Source of the DNA: Enterococcus ureasiticus
Lineage (GTDB): Bacteria > Bacillota > Bacilli > Lactobacillales > Enterococcaceae
DNA: 64,000 nucleotides
Direction of reading: 5' to 3'
NCBI RefSeq assembly: GCF_001730285.1
Contig: NZ_MIJZ01000001.1
Coordinates: 992,001-1,056,000 of the forward strand
The notes beneath the pieces are model-generated. The model saw only the letters and a program-made list of their open reading frames with translations, ran no database searches and was not told where the DNA came from. The position numbers and the translations under genes were made by a program. Of the stretch, positions 50,674 through 59,816 are shown in pieces (within the stretch, counting starts at the first letter, position 1; every line of letters starts with the position of its first letter).

Positions 50674-50723
50674 AAAAAGCTATTGATGTTAGGATAGTTA
50701 TTTTCCCTAACACAATAGCTTTT
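50674..50723 (+). terminator. Hairpin between bacteriocin and transporter genes
   Basis: AAAAAGCTATTG-N2-GTTAGG pairs with CCTAAC-N2-AATAGCTTTT, followed by T-rich sequence. It would let the bacteriocin be expressed more than the downstream transporter genes. Confidence 0.7.
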
Positions 50724-50761
50724 ACTATAATTAGTATTAACTAGTAAACGTGAGGTGGCCA

Positions 50762-51706
50762 ATGAAAAAACAACGATTCTTAATCTCAAATTTATTGATC
50801 CTCTGCACTTATTTATTGCTTATATTTGTCAACGAATATCAAAGACAGCAGGATAAATTATTTTTTGAGAGCAATGATTTGTATTCAAAAGATCATCTAT
50901 TTGTAAAAGAGACATTCCAAACAATAGTTGAAGACAAATTCAAAGCCTCAGCCGATCTTAGCGTGTTTATTCCTCTAGAAAGTAAAAATAATGACGAAGT
51001 ACGAGGATACTTTTCAAAAAATTATTCTGAGCAATATTTTCCGATAAAAAATGGCTCTTTTTTCTCAACATCTAATTCTAAAGAAGCTTTAATTGGGAAA
51101 GATGTTGCTACTATTTCAGAAAATAATTGCACATATTATCAGTACAACAACGAAAAATATAAAGTTATTGGCTATTTAGGTCTTACGAACCCTAGTTTTT
51201 TAGATAATTCTGTATTAATCAACGATTCCTCTCTTTTCAGCATGCCAACCACTTACCTAGCTATTGATGGTAGAAAAATTAATACTATTTACCAAGATAC
51301 ATTTGGGAAAAATGATTCCTATCAAAAGAATATGGGATTAGATAGAAAAGTAAATAGTGATTATTTTTCTCCTCTTATTTATTCCCTGACACTATTTATA
51401 ATAATTATGAGTACAGTTTTAATTGCTTATCTTATTTTTACTGATTTAAAAAAAGAAAATTGTATTAAGTATATCTTAGGTACATCTACATTTACAAAAT
51501 ATAAATCGAATTTGTTTTATTTACTGTCTACTTGCATCATTCCTGTATTTTTTTGTTTACTGATTTTACCTTTGTTTAAAATCATTTCCATTCAGTATTT
51601 CTTTATTTTCAAATTTCTTTTTATTCATCTGTTATTGATGTGTTTTAGCTTCACATGCTTCTTCATCAAAGACGAAAGGAGCAATTTAAATGGAGTTATT
51701 CTATAA
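50762..51706 (+). CDS. Lactococcin-972-associated membrane protein, N-terminal half
   Basis: 314 residues: one N-terminal helix, an extracytoplasmic domain (about 30-200) and three C-terminal helices, the layout of a FtsX/MacB-like half permease. In lactococcin 972 clusters a single protein of about 650-700 residues (the bacteriocin-associated integral membrane protein) usually fills this place. Here the gene ends and a second half begins 17 bases earlier in another frame. ATG 50762 lies just after GAGGTGG. Confidence 0.7.
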   Translation: MKKQRFLISNLLILCTYLLLIFVNEYQRQQDKLFFESNDLYSKDHLFVKETFQTIVEDKFKASADLSVFIPLESKNNDEVRGYFSKNYSEQYFPIKNGSFFSTSNSKEALIGKDVATISENNCTYYQYNNEKYKVIGYLGLTNPSFLDNSVLINDSSLFSMPTTYLAIDGRKINTIYQDTFGKNDSYQKNMGLDRKVNSDYFSPLIYSLTLFIIIMSTVLIAYLIFTDLKKENCIKYILGTSTFTKYKSNLFYLLSTCIIPVFFCLLILPLFKIISIQYFFIFKFLFIHLLLMCFSFTCFFIKDERSNLNGVIL

Positions 51707-52967
51707 TTTCAAAAAAAATGGTTTTCTTATTTTATTAAAAACTACTATTCTTGCTGTCTTTTTCATGCTCATCTATCTATTTTTGTTATTTACTGTAAAT
51801 ATGAATCTAGAACTAAACAGTAATCTTGATGAGGCTTCCAATAAAGAACTATATACATTAACCGATACACTAACTGAACCTGATGCTTTTTATAACTTCA
51901 GGCAATCAAAAGAATTATTATCTACTGTGAAATCATTCTATGAAAAGCTAAATACAAACAAAAACATAGATTTTATTTCCTCCTTTGATCAGCCTCTACA
52001 AATAGAAAACTTTAAAGGAACAATAGAATTCAATGAAGCATATGGGACTGATACAGAGATCATTGGTAATTATATTGATCCAATGACTAAAAAAGAAGTT
52101 TTTGATGCCAAATCCTTTCAAGTCAGTAAAAATTTCTTTGATTACTATAATCTTGAAACTGAAAATGAGGCTTTATTTCCTTGGAATGACATAAACATAG
52201 ATAATCATACATTACCGGTATTGTTAGGTTCAAATTATAAAAAGAGTTACAGTTTGGGTGAAACCATTAAAGGAAGTTTCTATTTAAAGCCATTTGATTT
52301 TAAAATAATTGGTTTCTTAAAGGAAAATACCTCTGTGTTTTATAAAAATGATTTGAACAAATACTTAGATGACTATATTATTGTTCCTTATCCTGAAAAA
52401 TTAGGAAATGTATCTAATGAAAATAAGGAATTTGTTGGTATGCTCTATTTTGCCATGCTAAATGGAGATATCAGCGTAAAACAAAACAAAGGCCTAGACT
52501 ACTTGACTAAACAGCTCTCAAGCATAGCAAAAGAAACTGGATTTTATGACTACACTTTACTTGGAGTACCAACCTTTACTCTGCAATACAATAGAATGTA
52601 TGAATTAATCAATTACAATAAAACATTATTGATCTCAATATTTCTTTGTATCACAATTTGTCTTTTAGCCATCGTACATTTTCTAACGTATAGGATGTAC
52701 TTACACAGACAAAGCAGATATTACCTATCCTATGCTAACGGCGAATCGATCAAACAATTAAATACTTTAATCGTATTAGATGTAACTGTTGGAAATGTTT
52801 TGTTATTCGTAATCTTCGTTATCTTTTACTTTCTATTTTCCATTCAAATTCGTCTGTTTTTCCTTAGTATAGTTGTTGGCATGTTTCTGTTTTCACTGCT
52901 GGATATTGGATTGATGAACTATTTTCTAAATAAAGATATACGCTCTAGTTTTAATGATTTCTACTGA
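51690..52967 (+). CDS. Lactococcin-972-associated membrane protein, C-terminal half
   Basis: 425 residues: N-terminal helix (ILLKTTILAVFFMLIYLFLL), a large external domain (about 40-300) and three helices at the end. It overlaps the first half by 17 bp but has its own AAAGGAG site 8 bp before its ATG, so it is translated separately. Together the two halves equal the usual one-piece protein, with one extra N-terminal anchor. Confidence 0.72.
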   Translation: MELFYNFKKNGFLILLKTTILAVFFMLIYLFLLFTVNMNLELNSNLDEASNKELYTLTDTLTEPDAFYNFRQSKELLSTVKSFYEKLNTNKNIDFISSFDQPLQIENFKGTIEFNEAYGTDTEIIGNYIDPMTKKEVFDAKSFQVSKNFFDYYNLETENEALFPWNDINIDNHTLPVLLGSNYKKSYSLGETIKGSFYLKPFDFKIIGFLKENTSVFYKNDLNKYLDDYIIVPYPEKLGNVSNENKEFVGMLYFAMLNGDISVKQNKGLDYLTKQLSSIAKETGFYDYTLLGVPTFTLQYNRMYELINYNKTLLISIFLCITICLLAIVHFLTYRMYLHRQSRYYLSYANGESIKQLNTLIVLDVTVGNVLLFVIFVIFYFLFSIQIRLFFLSIVVGMFLFSLLDIGLMNYFLNKDIRSSFNDFY

Positions 52968-52982
52968 TAGGAGTTGATTTAC

Positions 52983-53624
52983 TTGATTCAATTACAGGAT
53001 ATACAAAAGAAAATACCGCAAACAAATGTATTACTTTTCGATAATTTGAACTTTGCATTGAATAATCATCAGTCTGTAGCTATTCAAGGACGAAGTGGTT
53101 CTGGAAAAACAACATTATTAAAAATATTAGCTGGCTTTGATACTAGATATACTGGTCTTTATAAATTTAATGGTCTCATTGTTAGCAAAGACCCGAAAAA
53201 AAACATAAAGTTTAGAAAAGACAATATTGGTATTATCACGCAAAATTACAATTTATTGTATGATAGAAACATTCAAGCCAATATTCAACTTGGATTAACA
53301 GAAAAATCTAGAAACTCAACAAAAGAAATTAAAGAAATATTGAGTTTAGTAGGACTGTCTAAATATAGCACGAAAAAAATTTCTGAAATCTCTGGTGGGG
53401 AAGCGCAAAGAGTTGCTATAGCGAGAGCACTTATTAAAAAACCAAAAATCCTGTTGGCTGATGAACCCACTGGTGCTTTAGACGAACAAACTGAACTAGA
53501 GATTCTTGATTTGTTTAAAACTATTCAAGCTCTAGGAACCAAATTGATTATGGTTACCCATAGTGATGCTGTAGCTAATGTTTGCGACGGAAAATATGTA
53601 TTAGAAAATAAGAGATTAATTTGA
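52983..53624 (+). CDS. ABC transporter ATP-binding protein, lactococcin-972 group
   Basis: 213-residue ATPase of the MacB/LolD-like type. Walker A GRSGSGKTT (about 36-44), signature ISGGEAQRVAIARAL, Walker B ILLADEPTGALDE and the switch His in MVTHSD. TTG 52983 is chosen because AGGAG lies 9 bp upstream; the TTG at 52974 abuts it. It pairs with the two membrane halves for export or immunity. Confidence 0.88.
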   Translation: MIQLQDIQKKIPQTNVLLFDNLNFALNNHQSVAIQGRSGSGKTTLLKILAGFDTRYTGLYKFNGLIVSKDPKKNIKFRKDNIGIITQNYNLLYDRNIQANIQLGLTEKSRNSTKEIKEILSLVGLSKYSTKKISEISGGEAQRVAIARALIKKPKILLADEPTGALDEQTELEILDLFKTIQALGTKLIMVTHSDAVANVCDGKYVLENKRLI

Positions 53625-53661
53625 CACTACATATCATTACGGGTTTCTGAGATTTAAAATA

Positions 53662-53699
53662 AAATTATGGAACATAGCAAGAACTATGTTCCATAATTT
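53662..53699. terminator. Bidirectional terminator after the bacteriocin cluster
   Basis: AAATTATGGAACATAG and CTATGTTCCATAATTT form a perfect stem with a 7-base loop, shared by the convergent ABC and GPH symporter genes. Confidence 0.85.
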
Positions 53700-53701
53700 C
53701 A

Positions 53702-55057
53702 TTATTTATTACGTTGCTCCTCCAACTCTCTTTTAATCTCCGGATAAATCCGATCCAACTGATAAAACAACATCGTCACAACTGAACAAACAATCAAAAA
53801 CATTGGAATATACAAATACATCGCCTTGATCGCCACGATCGCTTGACTACTTTGAACAGTTAAGCCGGGTCGATAATTCCCCCAAGCTAAAAATGCACCA
53901 GCAATTCCACCAGCTATAGCCTGAGCGACTTTCCCTAAAAAGCCATTGATCGCTGATAACGAACCAGAAACATTCAACCCAGTTTTCCACTCACCATAAT
54001 CAACTGGATCAGCCTGCATTGAAAAGTAAATACTCTCTTTCATTCCATAGCCAATCGCTGAAATGAATGCTCCCACTAAAATCACAGCATGATCTACACC
54101 TGCGATCAGCATAATCAACAAGCCAAACATTTGAACCAGAGAAGCTGAGATATACAGATTTCGTTTGCCTAAACGCTTTGCAATAATTGGAACTAAAAAA
54201 TTAGCAAACATCGGCACGATTGACATGATTGTTGCAACCGTGATCGATAAACCTTGACTTTTTACAACCACCGCAAAATAATACACCAACGCACTTGTTT
54301 GAATAAAAAATCCTGTCCACATAAACAAAATATTCAACGCAAAAATCAACCACGGTTTATTTTTTCTTAATGATGAAAGAACATTTTTTAGAGAAACTTT
54401 TTCCGTTGAAACCACTGGAAGTTCTCGCACATTAAAGAAAGTGAAAAAGAACAAACCACAACCAATAATTCCAAAAATCGCCATAACCAGTCTAAAGCCG
54501 ACAATTTGATTCCCATGACCTAAGCGATTTACAAGGGTTAGTGCTGTTGAGCTAACGATCGTTGCACCTAAAAATCCAAAAAACTTACGGGAAGTCGATA
54601 ACGCCGTCCGCTCATTTGCATCATTGGTCAAGCTAGGTAGAATCGAAGCCATCGGCACATTCACCAACGTATACGCACACGAAAGTCCAAAGTACGTAAT
54701 ATAAGCATATACAAGTTTCCCTGTCGCTGAAATATTGGGAACATTAAAACACAAGAAAGCAAATAGAGCAAAAGGAATCGCACCATAAAGAAAATACGGC
54801 CTAGATTTTCCCCAGCGTGTATTAGTATGATCGATCAAATACCCGACGAGCAAATCCGTAATACCATCCGCAAATCTTGTCAGTACAAACATCAAACTAA
54901 CCGATGCCGCACTTAATTCCATGATATCAGTGTAAAAAAACAATAGATACAATGAAATCATCTGCCAAATCAAATTACAAGCTAAATCAGAAACACCGTA
55001 ACCGATTCGCTGACGCCATTTAGACATTGGTTTGGTCTGTTCATTTAACACATCCAT
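53702..55057 (-). CDS. GPH-family glycoside/cation symporter
   Basis: Glycoside-pentoside-hexuronide:cation symporter of about 451 residues with twelve helices. Family marks: QRIGYGVSDLACNLIW at the N-terminus, ADGITDLLVGYLIDHTNTRWGKSRPYFLYG (positions about 65-95) and SIYFSMQADPVDYGEWKTG in the second half. Directly after the GH78-like gene, so it probably imports a rhamnoside or related glycoside. ATG 55057 follows AAGGAAG. Confidence 0.88.
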   Translation of the reverse strand: MDVLNEQTKPMSKWRQRIGYGVSDLACNLIWQMISLYLLFFYTDIMELSAASVSLMFVLTRFADGITDLLVGYLIDHTNTRWGKSRPYFLYGAIPFALFAFLCFNVPNISATGKLVYAYITYFGLSCAYTLVNVPMASILPSLTNDANERTALSTSRKFFGFLGATIVSSTALTLVNRLGHGNQIVGFRLVMAIFGIIGCGLFFFTFFNVRELPVVSTEKVSLKNVLSSLRKNKPWLIFALNILFMWTGFFIQTSALVYYFAVVVKSQGLSITVATIMSIVPMFANFLVPIIAKRLGKRNLYISASLVQMFGLLIMLIAGVDHAVILVGAFISAIGYGMKESIYFSMQADPVDYGEWKTGLNVSGSLSAINGFLGKVAQAIAGGIAGAFLAWGNYRPGLTVQSSQAIVAIKAMYLYIPMFLIVCSVVTMLFYQLDRIYPEIKRELEEQRNK

Positions 55058-55077
55058 TTTTTCCACTTCCTTATCAA

Positions 55078-56661
55078 CTAGTTAAAGAGATAATCTTTAA
55101 TCAAATACGCCGGCGTACAACTCCAGGCATGACAATAACTATTGATGATTGGACTACCATAAGGCGAAAAATCAGGGTCTTCTAATTTGAACGCTTCCCA
55201 AAAGGTATCCGCACCCATCTCGATCATTTTGCCCCAATAGTTTTTCATCAGTTTTTCACCATCGGTTGTAAGTCCAGCGACAAATAACGCTTCCACAATA
55301 TGATGATACATATAAGGTGTAGCAATACCTGTGATTGGAAATTGCGTACGGATTGCTTCTGTCATGATTTCCTTGTTTGTTTGCTCATTCATTACTTGCG
55401 CTAAAACCATCCAAACTTGACTTGCTACATTGATTTCGTCAGTTCCTTCTACGATAAATTGTTGTTTTTTCTGATCGAATAGCTTTTCTTTAGCAAAAGT
55501 TTCCATATTTTCCAAAGCTGTTTGATAAATATTCAAGTCTTGATCGTTTGTTTGGTGCGCCAATTCAATAAATCGTTTCAGCGTATAGATAAATACAGCT
55601 TGTCCTGCGGTTGCTTTATCAAATTCATTTGACCAATCAATGAATACAGGCCACGCTTCATCTAAAACTAATCGGCCAGCTTCATCTACCTGTTTTAAAG
55701 CGAAATCGATTTGTTTTTTAGCCACTGTATAAAGATCTTCCATCACTTCTTTATCATTTGTATGTTTGACATAATCGAATAAAATCACTGCAAAGAATAA
55801 ACTATAATCAAACAAAAACGTATCATCTGGAATCAAGCTAGGTGCCGTAAAGACATTTGCCGGAATCTTCCCTTCTTCTGTGGTCATTCCACCAAACAAA
55901 TACAGACATCGTTTCACTAATGCTACATCATCAAAGGTTGCATAATTGGCCAAAGCTTGGAGACGTAAATCTCCAATCCAAAGGCGACGATCTCGTTTGG
56001 GTCCATCTTCAAAAACTGTTTGCATACAATCTTGTAAGGTTTTAACGGAAACATCATGGATTGCTTGTAACTGTTCATCCGCCAGTTCAATTTTCTCAAC
56101 GTCATCCAATGTAACTGAACTTTCCGCAATAAATGTTGGGTTGCAAAAACTAGCTTGCCATTTTGGTGAGGTATCGATCACTTCAAGCTCAATATAGCGG
56201 CAACTGTATCGACGAGGCATTTCCAAGGTCACTGGCAATACATCAATATGCACAAACTCCTCTTGAATCCATGATTTAGACAACCAACCATCATATTCTT
56301 TCGATTCAGCCATGATTTCTGCTGGTACTTCAGCAAATTTTAAATGTAAATATAACGGTGCATCCATTGGTGAACCAATAGAATCAATATCTATCGTAAA
56401 TTTTCCAACATAATGATCGCCTAGATCTAACACCAATTTTTCATCACGTTTCAATCCATATTCTGAAAGCTTACTGATTTCTCTCTCACTAGTAACCGCT
56501 TTAAATCCATTGATAAAATGATTATCCGCGACGATCTCGACGAGCCTAGTCGGTTGGATTTCTGTGTGAATCAGTTTAGGCATGTTCATTTCTGCTTTCT
56601 TAAGCAACCGTTCATTTCGATTCCAGACAACATCATCATTGATTTGAAACGTAAAAGCCAT
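55078..56661 (-). CDS. GH78-like alpha-L-rhamnosidase
   Basis: About 527 residues: an N-terminal beta-sandwich (1-190) and an (alpha/alpha)6 barrel. The family segment appears as EDGPKRDRRLWIGDLRLQA (about 220-238; usual form D-C-P-x-R-x-E) and the second acidic site in TFWEAFKLED (about 490), followed by SYCHAWSCTPAYLI. The Cys and Glu of the usual motif are replaced, so specificity may differ from true rhamnosidases. No signal peptide: it acts on imported substrate. GGAGG 8 bp before the ATG. Confidence 0.75.
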   Translation of the reverse strand: MAFTFQINDDVVWNRNERLLKKAEMNMPKLIHTEIQPTRLVEIVADNHFINGFKAVTSEREISKLSEYGLKRDEKLVLDLGDHYVGKFTIDIDSIGSPMDAPLYLHLKFAEVPAEIMAESKEYDGWLSKSWIQEEFVHIDVLPVTLEMPRRYSCRYIELEVIDTSPKWQASFCNPTFIAESSVTLDDVEKIELADEQLQAIHDVSVKTLQDCMQTVFEDGPKRDRRLWIGDLRLQALANYATFDDVALVKRCLYLFGGMTTEEGKIPANVFTAPSLIPDDTFLFDYSLFFAVILFDYVKHTNDKEVMEDLYTVAKKQIDFALKQVDEAGRLVLDEAWPVFIDWSNEFDKATAGQAVFIYTLKRFIELAHQTNDQDLNIYQTALENMETFAKEKLFDQKKQQFIVEGTDEINVASQVWMVLAQVMNEQTNKEIMTEAIRTQFPITGIATPYMYHHIVEALFVAGLTTDGEKLMKNYWGKMIEMGADTFWEAFKLEDPDFSPYGSPIINSYCHAWSCTPAYLIKDYLFN

Positions 56662-56728
56662 TTTTATTTCCTCCATTATCTTCTTAAAAGAGTACTCCTA
56701 ACCTAGACAGTCGGGAGAGCTCTGTGAG

Positions 56729-58024
56729 TTATTTTTGAGTATCTTGTGCTACTTTATATTTCTTTTGTAACCGCATCATAACTATTCCTGCAATTGTTGC
56801 CAACAACACAATTCCAGCAAAACCATACATCGACGTTTGAATTCTGTCTGGTGCCACTAAAAATGGAGTCACAAAAGCGAAGAGTCCACAACACATTCTA
56901 GAAAAGCCATTGATAAACCCTTGTAATGAAGCACGCGTTTCAGCTGGAAATGATTCTTGTGTCCAAACTTTATAAATTGCTTCACCTGCCAAAGGATTCC
57001 CAAAGTTATAAAAAGCGATCGTAATTGCCAATGCGATAAAACCAGCACCGCCACCAATCATAGCCATGCCCAGCATTGCTGCAAATTGAACAAATGCGCC
57101 AATAAAGAAAGCTTTATTACGGTATTTTCCACCTGCGATCGATGCAAAAATAATTGTTGTCACAAGAGAAACCACATTTAAAATAATTCCTAAGCCAGTC
57201 GCTTGCATTTGGCTAGCTCCAGCATTTGTTAACGCATAGGTTTGGAATTGTCCCCAGGTATTTGCTAATAAATTCCAGCACACGTAGAAAATCAAAATAG
57301 CGAAAAAGAAGCCTAAATATTTATTTTTATTTTTTCCAAATAATACCGTTTTAAATGAAACTTCTTGTGAATCAGAAGTAGCAGATTTTTGTAAAGCTTG
57401 ACGAGCTGCGCCTTCGTCATGAAACCGTTTGAATTTACTTGAAAAACTGCGCCATAACCATGTAATAATTGCGAAACCAAAAAGAATGCCAAATACAATT
57501 CTAGCTCCAAGTACACCTTGAATCCCCGACAAAAGAAAAGAACAAATATAAGAAATAAAAACGCCTATTTGCCAGAAAATTTGTGTCGATGAGACTAAAC
57601 TTGCAGAAGTTGTTTCATCCGGTGCATCATGAGACACGACAGTCAAACTGATTGGCAAGTCGGCACCAGAAGAAAAGCCCATCACAATCACACCCGCTAA
57701 TAACATCGCAAAACTGTTCGACAAAATACAAATTGCAGCTCCGATTGCATAAAAAAGGTTTAACCAGTTAAATGATCGAATCAACCCAAATCCCTTGGTG
57801 ATCTGTCCTGCAAATAATGATCCGAATGCGATAGCAAACGTTAAACCACCTGAAATAATTCCGACTTGTCCTGTTGTTAAATTCAATCCCTGTTGCCAAA
57901 CTGGAATGGTTGCTGATAATCCAACAATACATCCTGACCCTAACATCGAACCGATTCCAGCTGCTGTTGCTAATGGCGAGTATTCTTTCACCAACGCTGA
58001 ATTTGATCCATTTTGTTTACTCAT
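56729..58024 (-). CDS. MFS transporter (rhamnoside block)
   Basis: 431-residue major facilitator with twelve helices. Segments: SMLGSGCIVGLSATIPVW at the start, FAGQITKGFG in loop 2-3 and AGEAIYKVWTQESFPAETRA in the second half. It is first in the operon with the GH78-like and GPH genes, under an AraC regulator. Sugar or oligosaccharide uptake is inferred from context. ATG 58024, GAGGAG 8-10 bp upstream. Confidence 0.83.
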   Translation of the reverse strand: MSKQNGSNSALVKEYSPLATAAGIGSMLGSGCIVGLSATIPVWQQGLNLTTGQVGIISGGLTFAIAFGSLFAGQITKGFGLIRSFNWLNLFYAIGAAICILSNSFAMLLAGVIVMGFSSGADLPISLTVVSHDAPDETTSASLVSSTQIFWQIGVFISYICSFLLSGIQGVLGARIVFGILFGFAIITWLWRSFSSKFKRFHDEGAARQALQKSATSDSQEVSFKTVLFGKNKNKYLGFFFAILIFYVCWNLLANTWGQFQTYALTNAGASQMQATGLGIILNVVSLVTTIIFASIAGGKYRNKAFFIGAFVQFAAMLGMAMIGGGAGFIALAITIAFYNFGNPLAGEAIYKVWTQESFPAETRASLQGFINGFSRMCCGLFAFVTPFLVAPDRIQTSMYGFAGIVLLATIAGIVMMRLQKKYKVAQDTQK

Positions 58025-58101
58025 GATCGTCACGCTCCTCTACTCTTTTAACAAGTAGTCAATTGATTCAACTGATTACTTATTCTGTTAATAAATACAA
58101 T

Positions 58102-58115
58102 TGTAAGCGTATTAT
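58102..58115 (-). promoter_or_regulatory. cre-like site upstream of the rhamnoside block
   Basis: TGTAAGCGTATTAT keeps the TGTAAGCG left half of cre, with an imperfect right half (TATTATCA with one base extra). Located about 80 bp upstream of the MFS start. Confidence 0.4.
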
Positions 58116-58168
58116 CATGTTTCTACTATAGCGAAATCACACACATTTCTTTGCCAAATCACAGATAT

Positions 58169-58198
58169 AAAAATAACCTCTAACAACTGTTAGAAGTT
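58169..58198 (-). terminator. Terminator of the AraC-type regulator gene
   Basis: AACCTCTAAC and GTTAGAAGTT pair (one wobble) around AACT; on the minus strand ATTTTTA follows. Confidence 0.75.
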
Positions 58199-58212
58199 AC
58201 TGTTCAACTAAT

Positions 58213-59196
58213 TTAATTTTGTCCTTTATTTAATACGCTTTTTACTGTTTTCGGCGTTTGATCGGTATACTTACTGAATAATTTATACAAAGAAGGTACC
58301 GAGTCAAAGCCTATATCATGAGCGATTTCTTCTAAAGTCTTATCCGTTTCTCTCAGTAGATCTAATGCCGTTTGGTAACGCATATTATTGATTAACTTTT
58401 GGAAGGAGTAGCCTGTCTCCTTTTTTAGTTTATTACTCATATAATTAGAGTTGTAGCCAAAAAACTTCGCTAGATCCGATAATGTTAATGCAGTAAAATG
58501 ACTTTCAATATAACGAAGAATCGTTAAAATTTCTTCATCTTGCTCTTGAGAATTTTCTAGACTATCTGCTTCGATCACCCGCGTCAGCTCGATCATAAGT
58601 AAAGACAATAGCAAATTGATTGAACGCATATAATAGTTTTCTTTTTGATAATATTCGAGAATCATTTTATGAACGATTTCTTGTACCTCTTTTTTCTGAC
58701 CAGATCGAAAATAAATAAAGGCATTATGATCGCTATAATCATTAGAAGCGCTTAGTAAAAATTCATTGACTAGACCATTCGATTTCACCATATTGACGAT
58801 TATTCCTGTTGTTATTGAATCTCCTTTTAATAAAATGTTGATCAAAATATCATCTTTCCCCAACGGATCAATTCGTTGTACGATATCTTTATCCATCAAA
58901 AGAATTTCGCCTTCTTGCAAATCAATACGTTGCTCATTGACATACTGGACACAATGACCTGAAAGCATATAATTAAATTCAACAAATTCATGGGTATGAG
59001 CAGGCATTTCAGAGTAACGATGATGCTTATTGATAAAGATATTGCCATCAGTAAAAAAATTAGCTTCCGGCATTTTAGGAATAGCTATTTCTTCAAAAGG
59101 TAGATGCTGATCGTTGACATTATGTCCTTCCAAGCGCTGTTCTTGCTCGATCTTGTTTTCCTGCCATAGTTTGATTTTTAATTCTTCAAAATTCAT
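58213..59196 (-). CDS. AraC family regulator with cupin sensor
   Basis: 327 residues: an N-terminal cupin (HTHEFVEFNYMLSGHCVQYV, about 68-90) and a C-terminal pair of AraC helix-turn-helices (TLSDLAKFFGYNSNYMSNKLKKETG cut by position 240-265, then TLEEIAHDIGFDSVPSLYKLF). It lies upstream of the MFS/GH78/GPH genes on the same strand, so it is the likely activator of glycoside use. ATG 59196 preferred over GTG 59199, with GAGAGG upstream. Confidence 0.88.
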   Translation of the reverse strand: MNFEELKIKLWQENKIEQEQRLEGHNVNDQHLPFEEIAIPKMPEANFFTDGNIFINKHHRYSEMPAHTHEFVEFNYMLSGHCVQYVNEQRIDLQEGEILLMDKDIVQRIDPLGKDDILINILLKGDSITTGIIVNMVKSNGLVNEFLLSASNDYSDHNAFIYFRSGQKKEVQEIVHKMILEYYQKENYYMRSINLLLSLLMIELTRVIEADSLENSQEQDEEILTILRYIESHFTALTLSDLAKFFGYNSNYMSNKLKKETGYSFQKLINNMRYQTALDLLRETDKTLEEIAHDIGFDSVPSLYKLFSKYTDQTPKTVKSVLNKGQN

Positions 59197-59199
59197 CAC

Positions 59200-59619
59200 T
59201 TATCCTCTCTCTATTTTCCTGATCATTTTTTTTATCATCATTATTTCATAAGGCTCATTTGTCGGAAAAAATCCTCCCACTGTTTTAAACCCTAATTTAA
59301 GATATAAATGTTGTGAATACTCTTCACTGGAAGTTGACAGCATCAGTTCTTTAAACCCTTGAATGATCATTTCACGTTCAAGAAAATGCATTAATTCTGT
59401 CCCATATTGTTTACGTCTGAAAGGTTCCAAGATAAATAACATATCCACAAAAGGAATAGACTCCCAAAAGAAACTAAACCTAAGCCAGCCAATCAATTCG
59501 TTTTCTTCAATAATCAGAATTCTATTTTCCTCAATAGCTAAGTGTAGTCTTTCTTGAGATATGTGAGTATCATGCATCGCTAAAAAATCTAGATCCATTA
59601 ATGTTGCAAAACGTATCAT
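59200..59619 (-). CDS. GNAT family N-acetyltransferase
   Basis: About 139 residues with the acetyl-CoA loop in LEPFRRKQYGTELMHFLE (Q/RxxGxG/A variant) and the usual C-terminal HLYLKLGFKTVGGFF. Substrate unknown. ATG 59619 is 9 bp after AAAGAGGG. It ends 3 bp before the AraC gene, so the two are probably cotranscribed from TATAAT at 59656-59661. Confidence 0.85.
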   Translation of the reverse strand: MIRFATLMDLDFLAMHDTHISQERLHLAIEENRILIIEENELIGWLRFSFFWESIPFVDMLFILEPFRRKQYGTELMHFLEREMIIQGFKELMLSTSSEEYSQHLYLKLGFKTVGGFFPTNEPYEIMMIKKMIRKIERG

Positions 59620-59704
59620 ACTTGGTATCCCTCTTTCATACAGGTTTATAGATTTATTATACAATAAAAAGTATTTTCCATTTCTTAATTATTCATACTT
59701 ACAA

Positions 59705-59800
59705 AAAAATGAGGCTGAAACATAACTCTACGAGTCACATCCCAGCCTCAAGGAATCCGGATAAACGATGGGAGCAGAAGCAACTCCTGTCCCAACCTCA
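59705..59800 (-). repeat. Composite terminator-repeat downstream of DUF1002 gene
   Basis: Two hairpins in tandem. GAGGCTG/CAGCCTC (59711-59749) encloses ACTC-TAC-GAGT. A second, GGGAGCAGAAGCAACTCC with TGTCCC and GATG/CATC ends, covers 59768-59804. TATCCGG-like linker between. On the minus strand a T-run follows the first hairpin. It resembles repeated intergenic terminators of enterococci and the core of the hairpin at 23717-23759. Confidence 0.6.
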
Positions 59801-59816
59801 TCAAACTTTGCTTATT

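Noticed and set aside
51690-51706. Frameshift joining the two bacteriocin membrane genes
   Set aside because: The second gene has its own AAAGGAG and a complete N-terminal anchor helix, so separate translation is more likely than a sequencing or mutational frameshift.
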